Origin: Salegentibacter sp. Hel_I_6
Lineage (GTDB): Bacteria; Bacteroidota; Bacteroidia; Flavobacteriales; Flavobacteriaceae
Direction of reading: 5' to 3'
Assembly (NCBI RefSeq): GCF_000745315.1
Contig: NZ_JQNQ01000001.1
Coordinates: forward strand, 124,001 to 188,000
DNA length: 64,000 bases
The notes beneath the pieces were generated by a model, which saw only the letters and a program-made list of their open reading frames with translations, was not told where the DNA came from and did no database searches. A program made the translations under genes and the position numbers. Of this stretch, positions 27,112 to 36,898 are shown one piece after another; position 1 is the stretch's first letter; each line of letters starts with the position of its first letter.

Positions 27112-27990
27112 TTATTTATTATACAATGTAGCAAATTCATTTGCAAAATCTGAAAGACTTTCTCTACCCATTTTAGATGGTTTATTATTGTTGTAATTTT
27201 CAGTGAGTCTGCCATTTTCAAGACTGTGATACATTTCAGTAAATAGACTAGCTATATTAGCAGGTATTCCACTTTGTTGCATTCCTTTTTTTACGTCTTC
27301 ATCTGAGACTATTGTCCACTTCAAATCTGATATCCCAATTGCTTTACCTAATGTAGTTGCAATTTCCTGTCCTGTGTGTTCTGAACTTGCTATATATTTA
27401 AACAATTCACTTTTATTGTTTTCCAATTCTTGGGTAGCAATCTCTGCAATGTCTTTTGGTGAAACAAGTGGAAATTTAGTAGAACCATAGTTAGCTAAAA
27501 TTTGACCTGTATATTTTATCATATCAACATAATTGTTGAGATTATAATAAAAATAAGTCGGTCTTAAAATTGTCAAATTTATTTTCGGTACTTGTTTAAT
27601 GATTTCTTCTGAAAAATGAGAACCTAATATTGAGCCTGTCCCGTAATTTAGATGAGCTCCGAAACTACTTAAAAGTACAACTCTGTAAACTCTTGTTTTT
27701 TCAATTGCTTTCGCGAAGTTCGTACTTATTTGTCTGTAATATTCTCTAATATCAGGTTGTGAGTAATCAGGTGGGTTCATTAAGAAAACAGCATCTGCTC
27801 CAGAAAATGCCGAAACTAAAAACTCTGTATCTTGTAAAGAACCTATTAGTGGTTTACCATTTATATTTTCAATTTCCGCCTTTCGCTCTAACGAGTGGCT
27901 TATAATAGTTACTTCGTGACCGTTTTTGATAAGATTTTCGGCAAGTGTTTTTCCGATGTTCCCTAGTGAACTTGTAAGTGTTATTTTCAT
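27112..27990 (-). CDS. NmrA-like NAD(P)-binding protein (cassette 5)
   Basis: I use the ATG at 27990 (MKITLTSSLGNIGKTLAENL), which puts the Rossmann dinucleotide motif at the very N-terminus; the frame could begin eight codons earlier. The 292-residue protein resembles the NmrA/atypical short-chain dehydrogenase group (AVFLMNPPDYSQPD, VVLLSSFGAHLNYGTG, LTILRPTYFYYN). Members act as quinone or NADPH-sensing reductases (QOR2-like). Beside an AraC regulator in one cassette it may answer redox or electrophile stress; that link is inferred. Confidence 0.85.
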   Translation of the reverse strand: MKITLTSSLGNIGKTLAENLIKNGHEVTIISHSLERKAEIENINGKPLIGSLQDTEFLVSAFSGADAVFLMNPPDYSQPDIREYYRQISTNFAKAIEKTRVYRVVLLSSFGAHLNYGTGSILGSHFSEEIIKQVPKINLTILRPTYFYYNLNNYVDMIKYTGQILANYGSTKFPLVSPKDIAEIATQELENNKSELFKYIASSEHTGQEIATTLGKAIGISDLKWTIVSDEDVKKGMQQSGIPANIASLFTEMYHSLENGRLTENYNNNKPSKMGRESLSDFANEFATLYNK

Positions 27991-28248
27991 TTTATTTAAT
28001 ATTGTGTTAGCCACAAAGGTTAAATAACGATTATAAACTTATGTAGTCAGATGATGCTATTCACAAGCCAAATCTGATAATTACTTATGTTTGATATTAA
28101 GCACGGATTTTTTCAGCTTGCGCATAACGGTCTAGTATAAGAGCAGTAGCGGATTAAAACACTCTTGCTTTTCGGATAACAATATACTAAATTAAACACA
28201 ATAGCAGTTCAAGTTTGCAACCGAACCGCTATTGCTTTTATACATTGT

Positions 28249-30102
28249 GTGTGCCCAGCATGGGCATCTTTTCTTTTACCGAAAGGTAAAAGATTAATCT
28301 AAAGGGTGCAAGTCCCTTATGGGCAGGGGTGACGCCTTGAACCATTAGTAAGCCGCAAGGTTGCCAACTGCGAAGTTGGGACTGAAGGAAGCGGGACTAC
28401 AAACCCTGGTGCTGACGAACAGGAACCGGATATGAGGCTACAAGGTTGGATGAGCAAGCACATCATTGTGATGTCCTAAACATTTCTTTCGAAATGAATA
28501 CCGAAGTAGTAGATCCGGCAGGAATCAGGGGAAAGAAGATGTTCTTACCTGGGGAGATCTCCATAGCCACGGGATGGCTTGATGGAGAAGTCAGCCGAAG
28601 TCATAGTAGCCGGTCACCTGATAAGCCGGTGAAGGACTGAACGATAATGGTCTTTAATGAACCTTGGAGTTATTTTATGTTACGGATAGCCTTCCGGTAG
28701 AATAATAGCCTTCGATCAAGCGAGACAACAAATTTGTTTTAGTATTAATGATTAAAGAATTAACAAGTAAAAAGAACCTAAACCAAGCCTTCCGTCAGGT
28801 GTATCGCAACAAAGGAGCAGCAGGTATAGATAACGTCCAAATAACAGGACTCCAATCTATTCTAAAAGCTCACGGTAAACAATACGCCCGGCAGATAGAA
28901 CGAGGGGAATATCAGGTGGCTCCAATACTGGGAGTTGAAATACCAAAAAGCAACGGGAAGAAACGTTTACTCGGTATTCCCACGGTTGTCGACAGGGTAT
29001 TTCAGCAAGCATTACATCAGGTTTTGCAACCAGTATTTGAGCCAGCCTTTCAAAATTATAGTTATGGATTCAGACCAAACCGCAATGCCCATCAAGCCGT
29101 TGCACAGAGCCTTGAAAATATCAATTCTGGCTACCAAAACATCGTCGATATTGATTTAAAGAGCTTCTTTGATGAAGTGGCCCACGATGTACTGTTAGAC
29201 TTGATATTCAAAAAGGTAAAATGCCGGGCTACTTTAAAGTTATTGCGGTCATTTTTAAGAGCTCCGATACAAATTAACGACAAGTTGCATAAACGCAGGA
29301 AAGGAGTCCCGCAAGGTTCTCCCTTAAGTCCTTTGCTCTCCAATATTCTGCTCAATGAGCTGGATAAAGAACTGGAAAAGCGAGGACACCGCTATGTAAG
29401 ATATGCCGATGATTTTAGTATTTACGTTCGAAGTAAACCCGCTGCGAAACGCGTAGGTAATAGTATCTACAAATTTCTCCGGGACAAACTCCGGCTTCCA
29501 ATCAATAGGGAGAAAAGTGGCATACGTAAACCTTTAACCTTTAAGGTATTGGGATTTGGTTTTGTACCAACCTACAAGAAAGGAGAAAAGGCCAAATACC
29601 AGCTTGTGGCAGAAGCGTCAAAATGGGAAATATTTAAGTCAAAACTTAAATATATTACCAAAAAGACAATTCCTGCAAGCTTTGAAGAACGTATCCACAG
29701 CATCAACTTATTGTTAAGGGGCTGGATCAATTACTTTAAACCGGCATCCATTCAGGGAAAGCTTAAGAAGCTGGAAGAATGGCTAAGGAATCGTTTACGG
29801 TATTGCATCTGGCATCACTGGAAAAAGCCCGAACGAAAACGGAAAAACCTTATTCGATTGGGTATTAATCCAGATCAAGCCTATGCCTGGAGTCGCACCC
29901 GAATGGGCGGCTGGGCTGTAGCCCAGAGTCCTATCTTGCGTACCACTATTACCATAAAACGCTTAAAAATGAAAGGTTATGTTGGTTTAATCGAATACTA
30001 TAATCGATAAGTTTCATTATCGAACCGCCGTATACGAGACCCGTACGTATGGTGGTGTGAGAGGCGCACTCCGTCAATTAACGGCGGAGCCGTCTACTCG
30101 AT
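28249..30102 (+). mobile_element. Group II intron, copy 2 (1854 bp)
   Basis: Length and ends equal copy 1; the 5' exon is TATACATTGT and the 3' exon TGGGCATTCG. It lies in a subtype C palindrome, so the intron does not need the exact subtype A sequence, only the TGT-T junction and probably the hairpin. Orientation is again opposite to the cassette genes. Confidence 0.88.
28748..30010 (+). CDS. ltrA: Group II intron reverse transcriptase/maturase, copy 2
   Basis: This 420-residue protein is identical to that of copy 1, with RT motifs, the YADD active site and the maturase domain intact. Nothing suggests decay, so this copy should also be mobile. Confidence 0.95.
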   Translation: MIKELTSKKNLNQAFRQVYRNKGAAGIDNVQITGLQSILKAHGKQYARQIERGEYQVAPILGVEIPKSNGKKRLLGIPTVVDRVFQQALHQVLQPVFEPAFQNYSYGFRPNRNAHQAVAQSLENINSGYQNIVDIDLKSFFDEVAHDVLLDLIFKKVKCRATLKLLRSFLRAPIQINDKLHKRRKGVPQGSPLSPLLSNILLNELDKELEKRGHRYVRYADDFSIYVRSKPAAKRVGNSIYKFLRDKLRLPINREKSGIRKPLTFKVLGFGFVPTYKKGEKAKYQLVAEASKWEIFKSKLKYITKKTIPASFEERIHSINLLLRGWINYFKPASIQGKLKKLEEWLRNRLRYCIWHHWKKPERKRKNLIRLGINPDQAYAWSRTRMGGWAVAQSPILRTTITIKRLKMKGYVGLIEYYNR

Positions 30103-30143
30103 TGGGCATTCGTTTTTTTAATTTTTAATACCTTAATCAAACA

Positions 30144-30617
30144 CTATTTTACTACCGTAACTTCTAATTCTATTTTTAATGTTTCAAAAAGACTTCTTAC
30201 TTCCAATACAGTACTTGCCTGTTTTATGTTATGTTCAGCTACCCAATTTTGAAAAACATCAAAACAAGTAAATAGCTCTTCAGATGAAGTTGTATAAATG
30301 TTTAATCTCACAATATTTTTACATTCATATCCAGCTTCCTTTATAACTCTTTCCAAATTTTCTATAGATTGAATTAATTGGGCTTTCATATCGGAAGTGC
30401 TTGATTTCCCATCATCATCTATTGCTGTTTGCCCAGAAATATAGAGTGTGCCTTCTGGCTTTGTAACTTCAACGGCTTGTACATAACTTCTTTCATTTTG
30501 CCATTTCCACGGATTAATTATTCGTTTTTCCATTTTTTCTTCTTTTTTATTTTGCGCTAATGTTGACACAGTTGACACAATAGTTAATAATATAATTGCT
30601 AATATTTTATTTCTCAT
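30144..30617 (-). CDS. RidA-family protein with signal peptide (cassette 6)
   Basis: The 157-residue protein starts with a signal peptide (MRNKILAIILLTIVSTVSTLAQ), then an RidA/YjgF domain with LYISGQTAIDDDGK, a central helix and FETLKIELEVTVVK at the end. Cytosolic RidA hydrolyses reactive enamines. The secretion signal here is unusual and implies a periplasmic role. The arginine normally at the end of the family's conserved motif is not obvious, so enamine deaminase activity is doubtful. It is encoded after a Crp/Fnr-type regulator, with 89 bases between. Confidence 0.8.
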   Translation of the reverse strand: MRNKILAIILLTIVSTVSTLAQNKKEEKMEKRIINPWKWQNERSYVQAVEVTKPEGTLYISGQTAIDDDGKSSTSDMKAQLIQSIENLERVIKEAGYECKNIVRLNIYTTSSEELFTCFDVFQNWVAEHNIKQASTVLEVRSLFETLKIELEVTVVK

Positions 30618-30706
30618 AATTGTAATTTTGTTTTTACACTACAAATATTTGAATAATAGCATTAATCGAGCGTGACATACATCACAATTATAAAGAAGTT
30701 TAAATA

Positions 30707-31273
30707 TTAAGAGGAAAGACGACTAAGTGTCTCACGCGAAACACCTAAATAAGAAGCTAAAAGAATTTTGGGAACTCGTTGAAATAATAAAGGATATTGT
30801 TTAAGAAGTTGTTCATACCTTTCTTTAGCATTTGATGTTAAAAAAGATAAAATTCTATTTTGTGAAGCAATATGTCCTGAGTTAGATTTTTCCAGAAAGA
30901 ATTGTTTCATTTTGGGTGATTCAGCTGATAATTTTTGATAATTTTTAAAACTTAAGGAAAATACTACAGTGTCTTCAATGCATTGTAAAGACATTTTAGC
31001 TTTAGTTTGTGAGAAATAAGCTGAAAAATCACTTTCCCACCAGTCTTCCATTGCAAATGACACAATATGTTGTTTTGCGTTTTTGTCATCGTAAACTAAT
31101 TTTAAAAGCCCAGTAACAACTAAATAACAATTCTTTACATTTTCTCCTTCTTGAATAATAAAATCATTTTTTTTAAATTTTTCAAATGAGAAATGTGATA
31201 TAACAAGTGAGAACTCATCATCAGTAAGAGATATTAAATTTTCAATATGTTCTTTTAATTTTTCTTTCATCAA
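30707..31273 (-). CDS. Crp/Fnr-family transcriptional regulator (cassette 6)
   Basis: The 188-residue protein has an N-terminal cyclic-nucleotide-binding-like beta roll (FIIQEGENVKNCYLVVTGLLKLVY) and a C-terminal winged HTH (KILLASYLGVSRETLSRLSS). The cAMP-contacting residues of CRP are not conserved, as in most Bacteroidota members, so the ligand is unknown. It is the first gene of cassette 6 and probably controls the RidA gene behind it. The ending right after the recognition helix is short but normal for this subgroup. Confidence 0.88.
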   Translation of the reverse strand: MMKEKLKEHIENLISLTDDEFSLVISHFSFEKFKKNDFIIQEGENVKNCYLVVTGLLKLVYDDKNAKQHIVSFAMEDWWESDFSAYFSQTKAKMSLQCIEDTVVFSLSFKNYQKLSAESPKMKQFFLEKSNSGHIASQNRILSFLTSNAKERYEQLLKQYPLLFQRVPKILLASYLGVSRETLSRLSS

Positions 31274-31302
31274 ACAAGAATTCTAATTTGGATGCTATGG
31301 GT

Positions 31303-31452
31303 CAAAATGATGCCCAACGGGTTCGCTTATCGCAAGTGTGCGGAATTTAGCACACGGAGTTGTCGGCTTATTGTTTTGTTATTTGGAGTTCTAAGTTATC
31401 GATTTTTTTCGAATACCGCATATTTGCGATGAAGCGGTGTTAGCTTTAGTGC
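31303..31452. repeat. attC-like site 7 (intact, subtype A)
   Basis: This intact site runs from AAAATGATGCCCAAC to GTTAGCTTTAGTGC. Its right terminus GCATATTTGCGATGAAGCGGTGTTAG shows what the IS110-occupied sites looked like before insertion. The bridge-RNA guide ATGAACCG differs from it at two positions, so it remains a possible unoccupied target. Confidence 0.7.
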
Positions 31453-31472
31453 GATAGCAGATAAATTTATCT

Positions 31473-32696
31473 CTAGTATCTGTTTAAATTCATTAATGAT
31501 TCATTATATGAATTTACTCCGTTTCTCATTTGATTAATATTCATTTTAATTTTATCTAGTAAATTTCCTTTAATATTCGTAATTGTGAATATGGGTGTCA
31601 ATTCTTTAATTATTTTATTTTTTTCAATGATTCTACTAAAAAATGTTATTTCATTTTTTTCTAGTTTCACATTTTCAATCATAAAATTTGAAAATCCTTC
31701 ATCATTTAAAAATTCACTTGAGAACTCTAATCTAATTTTATTCTCACTTTCCTCTACTATTTCTCTATACAGTTCACCTTCTGCATCCTTAAATGTCCAG
31801 TTAGCACCTACTCTGAATATTTGAGATATTTTAATGTGATTACCCGAATTAACATACAATATCCATCTAGTTAAACCTTCCACAATTTCATTATCTGGTG
31901 TATAAAGAAAGGATAATTGTTCTGGAGCAAAATCATTATATAAATAAACATCACCGTTCAAAATATTTGAAAAACTCTCAATGTTTTCAATTTCTCCAAC
32001 CTCTATAGTAGCGCGATTTCGCTTTTTTTCCTTTATCCAGGCTTTTTGATTAATTCTGTTTGTTGATCTTAGTAAGTCTGCTGCTCCGGCACCACCGCCT
32101 CCCGCCATGATTTTTAACCATTGTTTATCAGTCAGACCATCTGCCCCCCGATTTTCTTCAAAATTTTTGACGGAATTTAATTCAGTGTTTATAGAAGAAA
32201 TTCGTGAAATATAGGGTCTCCCTAATGTGCGTCGATAATCAATAATTTCAAGATAAAAACCCCTGGCATAATTTATATTTTGAATGAAATTATTGAAATC
32301 TAAGTAAAGAAGAATATCCTTGTTTTCTAAAGATCTTTGGCTAGATCTTTTTAATTTAAGCAAAGTGCTTTCTCTAAGCTCATTGAATGTTGTACTTATT
32401 GTAAAGGACTTAGGTGCTATTTTATTTCCTGAAACGGATTCAAATATATTTTCGGAAACTTTATACATTTCGAATAAAAGCAATTGAAGTTTACTTGATT
32501 CAAAATTATTATCTAATTCTTCAGTAATTAATTGATCGGTTATATCGAAATATGCATAACCTAAACTGTCAATAATCCTAGTGATACCATTTTGTTCTGA
32601 TTGATTTTTTTCCTTTGTAGGATCACTAAAAGGTAACTGAGCAATTCCGTTGTTGAATGCAAATAAGAAGAATATGATCAAACTTTTTTTAAGCAT
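31473..32696 (-). CDS. Secreted protein of unknown function (cassette 7)
   Basis: The 407-residue protein has a signal peptide (MLKKSLIIFFLFAFNNGIAQ) and a mature part without recognised domains. Features are a helical first half (residues 40-190), a glycine-rich turn (MAGGGGAGAADLLRS near 200) followed by a basic stretch (QKAWIKEKKRNRATIEVG), and a beta-rich C-terminal half. It probably acts in the periplasm or outside. It is the only gene of cassette 7, whose ends match at 13 of 14 bases. Confidence 0.6.
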   Translation of the reverse strand: MLKKSLIIFFLFAFNNGIAQLPFSDPTKEKNQSEQNGITRIIDSLGYAYFDITDQLITEELDNNFESSKLQLLLFEMYKVSENIFESVSGNKIAPKSFTISTTFNELRESTLLKLKRSSQRSLENKDILLYLDFNNFIQNINYARGFYLEIIDYRRTLGRPYISRISSINTELNSVKNFEENRGADGLTDKQWLKIMAGGGGAGAADLLRSTNRINQKAWIKEKKRNRATIEVGEIENIESFSNILNGDVYLYNDFAPEQLSFLYTPDNEIVEGLTRWILYVNSGNHIKISQIFRVGANWTFKDAEGELYREIVEESENKIRLEFSSEFLNDEGFSNFMIENVKLEKNEITFFSRIIEKNKIIKELTPIFTITNIKGNLLDKIKMNINQMRNGVNSYNESLMNLNRY

Positions 32697-32933
32697 ATTC
32701 CAATTTACAATTTACTTTTGATTAAACTTTAAGAGCATTAAAGCTAACTGTCTTGTATATGGCTTGTAGCGTGCAAATTAGAAAATTATTTTCAGATTGA
32801 GTACAAGCCAGATTTTTAAATTTTACTATTTATCTTTTTATTGGAAATCGTCAAATTTAAAAATTTGGCGACTTTCCAAATATGCCTTAACTTTGAATTA
32901 AGCAACTGCCAAGCTATGAGCTATATACGGTGT

Positions 32934-34787
32934 GTGTGCCCAGCATGGGCATCTTTTCTTTTACCGAAAGGTAAAAGATTAATCTAAAGGGTGCAAGTCC
33001 CTTATGGGCAGGGGTGACGCCTTGAACCATTAGTAAGCCGCAAGGTTGCCAACTGCGAAGTTGGGACTGAAGGAAGCGGGACTACAAACCCTGGTGCTGA
33101 CGAACAGGAACCGGATATGAGGCTACAAGGTTGGATGAGCAAGCACATCATTGTGATGTCCTAAACATTTCTTTCGAAATGAATACCGAAGTAGTAGATC
33201 CGGCAGGAATCAGGGGAAAGAAGATGTTCTTACCTGGGGAGATCTCCATAGCCACGGGATGGCTTGATGGAGAAGTCAGCCGAAGTCATAGTAGCCGGTC
33301 ACCTGATAAGCCGGTGAAGGACTGAACGATAATGGTCTTTAATGAACCTTGGAGTTATTTTATGTTACGGATAGCCTTCCGGTAGAATAATAGCCTTCGA
33401 TCAAGCGAGACAACAAATTTGTTTTAGTATTAATGATTAAAGAATTAACAAGTAAAAAGAACCTAAACCAAGCCTTCCGTCAGGTGTATCGCAACAAAGG
33501 AGCAGCAGGTATAGATAACGTCCAAATAACAGGACTCCAATCTATTCTAAAAGCTCACGGTAAACAATACGCCCGGCAGATAGAACGAGGGGAATATCAG
33601 GTGGCTCCAATACTGGGAGTTGAAATACCAAAAAGCAACGGGAAGAAACGTTTACTCGGTATTCCCACGGTTGTCGACAGGGTATTTCAGCAAGCATTAC
33701 ATCAGGTTTTGCAACCAGTATTTGAGCCAGCCTTTCAAAATTATAGTTATGGATTCAGACCAAACCGCAATGCCCATCAAGCCGTTGCACAGAGCCTTGA
33801 AAATATCAATTCTGGCTACCAAAACATCGTCGATATTGATTTAAAGAGCTTCTTTGATGAAGTGGCCCACGATGTACTGTTAGACTTGATATTCAAAAAG
33901 GTAAAATGCCGGGCTACTTTAAAGTTATTGCGGTCATTTTTAAGAGCTCCGATACAAATTAACGACAAGTTGCATAAACGCAGGAAAGGAGTCCCGCAAG
34001 GTTCTCCCTTAAGTCCTTTGCTCTCCAATATTCTGCTCAATGAGCTGGATAAAGAACTGGAAAAGCGAGGACACCGCTATGTAAGATATGCCGATGATTT
34101 TAGTATTTACGTTCGAAGTAAACCCGCTGCGAAACGCGTAGGTAATAGTATCTACAAATTTCTCCGGGACAAACTCCGGCTTCCAATCAATAGGGAGAAA
34201 AGTGGCATACGTAAACCTTTAACCTTTAAGGTATTGGGATTTGGTTTTGTACCAACCTACAAGAAAGGAGAAAAGGCCAAATACCAGCTTGTGGCAGAAG
34301 CGTCAAAATGGGAAATATTTAAGTCAAAACTTAAATATATTACCAAAAAGACAATTCCTGCAAGCTTTGAAGAACGTATCCACAGCATCAACTTATTGTT
34401 AAGGGGCTGGATCAATTACTTTAAACCGGCATCCATTCAGGGAAAGCTTAAGAAGCTGGAAGAATGGCTAAGGAATCGTTTACGGTATTGCATCTGGCAT
34501 CACTGGAAAAAGCCCGAACGAAAACGGAAAAACCTTATTCGATTGGGTATTAATCCAGATCAAGCCTATGCCTGGAGTCGCACCCGAATGGGCGGCTGGG
34601 CTGTAGCCCAGAGTCCTATCTTGCGTACCACTATTACCATAAAACGCTTAAAAATGAAAGGTTATGTTGGTTTAATCGAATACTATAATCGATAAGTTTC
34701 ATTATCGAACCGCCGTATACGAGACCCGTACGTATGGTGGTGTGAGAGGCGCACTCCGTCAATTAACGGCGGAGCCGTCTACTCGAT
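32934..34787 (+). mobile_element. Group II intron, copy 3 (1854 bp)
   Basis: Length and ends equal copies 1 and 2; flanks are TACGGTGT and TAGCTGCTG. The last intron base serves as the last base of the downstream cassette gene's stop codon as read on the minus strand, so the intron does not alter that protein. Confidence 0.88.
33433..34695 (+). CDS. ltrA: Group II intron reverse transcriptase/maturase, copy 3
   Basis: This is the third identical 420-residue RT/maturase, complete with YADD and the maturase domain. Three identical copies indicate recent retrotransposition from site to site within the array. Confidence 0.95.
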   Translation: MIKELTSKKNLNQAFRQVYRNKGAAGIDNVQITGLQSILKAHGKQYARQIERGEYQVAPILGVEIPKSNGKKRLLGIPTVVDRVFQQALHQVLQPVFEPAFQNYSYGFRPNRNAHQAVAQSLENINSGYQNIVDIDLKSFFDEVAHDVLLDLIFKKVKCRATLKLLRSFLRAPIQINDKLHKRRKGVPQGSPLSPLLSNILLNELDKELEKRGHRYVRYADDFSIYVRSKPAAKRVGNSIYKFLRDKLRLPINREKSGIRKPLTFKVLGFGFVPTYKKGEKAKYQLVAEASKWEIFKSKLKYITKKTIPASFEERIHSINLLLRGWINYFKPASIQGKLKKLEEWLRNRLRYCIWHHWKKPERKRKNLIRLGINPDQAYAWSRTRMGGWAVAQSPILRTTITIKRLKMKGYVGLIEYYNR

Positions 34788-35758
34788 TAGCTGCTGCCAT
34801 TTTCCGAGTTATTATTCCTTTCAATCATTTTATCTACTAATTCTTGGAAAGCAACATCTCTTCTGTCGAATGATTTTTTCGTTCCAATAGTTTCCCCTTT
34901 GTCAGTTAGCATATAAGTTAATTCCCATTCTTCTTTTTCGTTAAACATAAATTGTATTTTCTCTGCTCCAAAAATGTTTTTTGAGGTTTCGACTTTTTGT
35001 TTAATTGAGTCAACTTTACTTTTATTAAATGCACCAACTACAAAATCAGGATTATTTGATTTAATTAGCAATTCGATTATTACGCTTTCTTCGTGAATTT
35101 CAAATATAAATGTGATAGGTCGTAATTTTGGAATTGCTCTTTGAACCATTCCAATAACACTTGCTCGGACAAGTTTATAAAATTTAGCAACATCTTCTCC
35201 AATTGCTTCTCCAGTCTTTTCAGTTACTTTACTGGCAATTATTCCGATTCCTACAGCCAAAATCCCAGTTAATTTTATAACCATTTCTGGGTCTGGAATA
35301 TGAGACTTTCTTAATAAATGTTGTTTAGAAAATTCAATTCCAGAAGCTTTTTCAATGTCATCCACAAAAGCCTCCATTTCTTCTCTATTTTCAAAATTTG
35401 AAGGGTCAGCATTTATTTGAATTTTATCAACTACATCTGGTTTTGCCTCTGCAAAAGGTTTACCACCATTTTTAAAATATTCAATGTATAGTAGGGAACC
35501 ATCTTTTAATGTAGTTTGTTTTCTTTCGTCAAAATATTCTCTGTAACCAACTAAATAATATTCTCCATCCTTTCCTTTTATAACTTCTGCATCAGTTATG
35601 CGACCTAAAGGTGGAAAAGACATATCGTGTTCAAGTCCAACTCTCGGATTTCTATCAGAATTTACCATTTTTGCCGCATCTTCAAGAGCTTTTTTGGACA
35701 TTCTCATTCCGTGTAAGTCAATATGCGTTGACGATAATGTAATTCTTTCTCTATTCAT
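34787..35758 (-). CDS. Protein of unknown function, possibly with a phage-protease-like N-terminus (cassette 8)
   Basis: The 323-residue protein begins STHIDLHGMRMSKKALEDAA and contains GLEHDMSFPPLGRI and GEYYLVGYREYFDE. This weakly recalls the prohead-protease/XkdF-like phage proteins that define a HxDxxG context early on; I would not rely on it. A hydrophobic stretch (VIKLTGILAVGIGIIASKV, about 160-178) may be a membrane helix. The C-terminal part alternates strands and charged helices. No signal peptide is visible. It is the only gene of cassette 8. Confidence 0.55.
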   Translation of the reverse strand: MNRERITLSSTHIDLHGMRMSKKALEDAAKMVNSDRNPRVGLEHDMSFPPLGRITDAEVIKGKDGEYYLVGYREYFDERKQTTLKDGSLLYIEYFKNGGKPFAEAKPDVVDKIQINADPSNFENREEMEAFVDDIEKASGIEFSKQHLLRKSHIPDPEMVIKLTGILAVGIGIIASKVTEKTGEAIGEDVAKFYKLVRASVIGMVQRAIPKLRPITFIFEIHEESVIIELLIKSNNPDFVVGAFNKSKVDSIKQKVETSKNIFGAEKIQFMFNEKEEWELTYMLTDKGETIGTKKSFDRRDVAFQELVDKMIERNNNSENGSS

Positions 35759-36140
35759 TCGCGGATGTTTTTTTTGGTTGCAGCTAACGGTCTCGTATAA
35801 CCGTCAGTTACGGATTTAAAGTTAATAATTTTCGGTTAAGAACTGGCGTTAGCAATTCCGAGTGGATTCGGACGTAGTCGAATCCGCCGTAATTGCGGTT
35901 ATACATTGTTGAACTAAACCTAAAGGTAGCTTCAAGAGATCGCTAAATCACTATTCACTACCTTTAGGTATTGTGTAATTAATTCATTGAAAGTTATGAA
36001 AAAAAAGTAGTACCCTCATTGAAAGGGCCTGTAATTCTGTACCCGAGTTTGATCAGCTGTACCGTAAATTAAAGCGTTCCGTAGCACTCGCCGGCAAAAG
36101 CCAAAGTACCCTTACCAACTATGCCCGCTGCCTTGCGCAT

Positions 36141-36896
36141 ATGTCCCTCCATTTTAAATGTAGTCCCCTGGACCTCGATGAAGAACAGGTTTTGGACTAC
36201 TTGCACCTTCTAAAATCCCAGCACAAAACACCATCGGACAGTTTCTTTAAGCATACGGTCTATGGTCTTCGCTATGCCTATCGAATCTCCGGGATGAAAG
36301 CGATGCGGGTCATGCTACCTTCCATTGAACGGCCCCACAAACTCCCGGTGGTGTTAAGCCGTAGCGAGATTAAACAACTGCTTAAAACTCCCAAACTTCT
36401 CAAACACCGGTTGGTACTGGCAATGCTTTATGGCTGCGGCCTTCGCTGCTTCGAACTTCGTGGCTTGCAACTCAAAGATCTGGATTTTGATCGTAAGATG
36501 CTTCACATCCGCCAGGGCAAAGGCAGAAAAGACCGCTATGTTCCTTTATCCCAGATGCAAATCCGTGGCCTAAAAAAATATATCGCTGCAGACCATCCTA
36601 CCACCTGGTGTTTTAATGGCAACGACAGGAAAGGTGATCCAGCCCAGTTATCTGCCATGGGGGTGCAATGGATCGTTCGGGAAGCCCGTAAACACAGCGG
36701 GATCCAGAAAGATATCACTACCCATAGCCTTCGGCACAGTTATGCCACCCACCTTTTGGAGATGGGATTGGATATTATCAGTGTCAAAGATTTACTGGGA
36801 CACGCAGATATCCAAACCACGCTCACCTACCTTCACGTGGCACAACTCGGTAGGCAGAAGCCGTTCAGTCCGCTTGATCGGCTCTACAAGGAGTAG
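36141..36896 (+). CDS. Tyrosine recombinase of IS91-type element, copy 2
   Basis: This protein is identical to that at 20009-20764, with all catalytic residues (R, K, HxxR, H, Y). The same upstream frame problem exists here: the ATG at 35996 followed by eight A is out of frame with the remaining gene. Its presence in both copies shows this is the element's normal state, not a new mutation. Confidence 0.85.
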   Translation: MSLHFKCSPLDLDEEQVLDYLHLLKSQHKTPSDSFFKHTVYGLRYAYRISGMKAMRVMLPSIERPHKLPVVLSRSEIKQLLKTPKLLKHRLVLAMLYGCGLRCFELRGLQLKDLDFDRKMLHIRQGKGRKDRYVPLSQMQIRGLKKYIAADHPTTWCFNGNDRKGDPAQLSAMGVQWIVREARKHSGIQKDITTHSLRHSYATHLLEMGLDIISVKDLLGHADIQTTLTYLHVAQLGRQKPFSPLDRLYKE

Positions 36897-36898
36897 CC

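Larger units (their letters stand above)
28115..30116. repeat. attC-like site 6 (interrupted by group II intron 2)
   Basis: The left core AGCTTGCGCATAAC (28115-28128) pairs at 12 of 14 bases with 26147-26160. The inner arms TATAAGAGCAGTAGCGG and CCGCTATTGCTTTTATA form a long stem (subtype C). After the intron the right core TGGGCATTCGTTTT begins cassette 6. Confidence 0.65.
32735..34798. repeat. attC-like site 8 (subtype B, interrupted by group II intron 3)
   Basis: The left part (32735-32933) closely resembles intact site 5, including the outer stem and the inner hairpin GGAAATCGTCAAATTT / AAATTTGGCGACTTTCC. The left core GCATTAAAGCTAAC pairs with the start of cassette 7. After the intron comes TAGCTGCTGCC. 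Confidence 0.68.
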
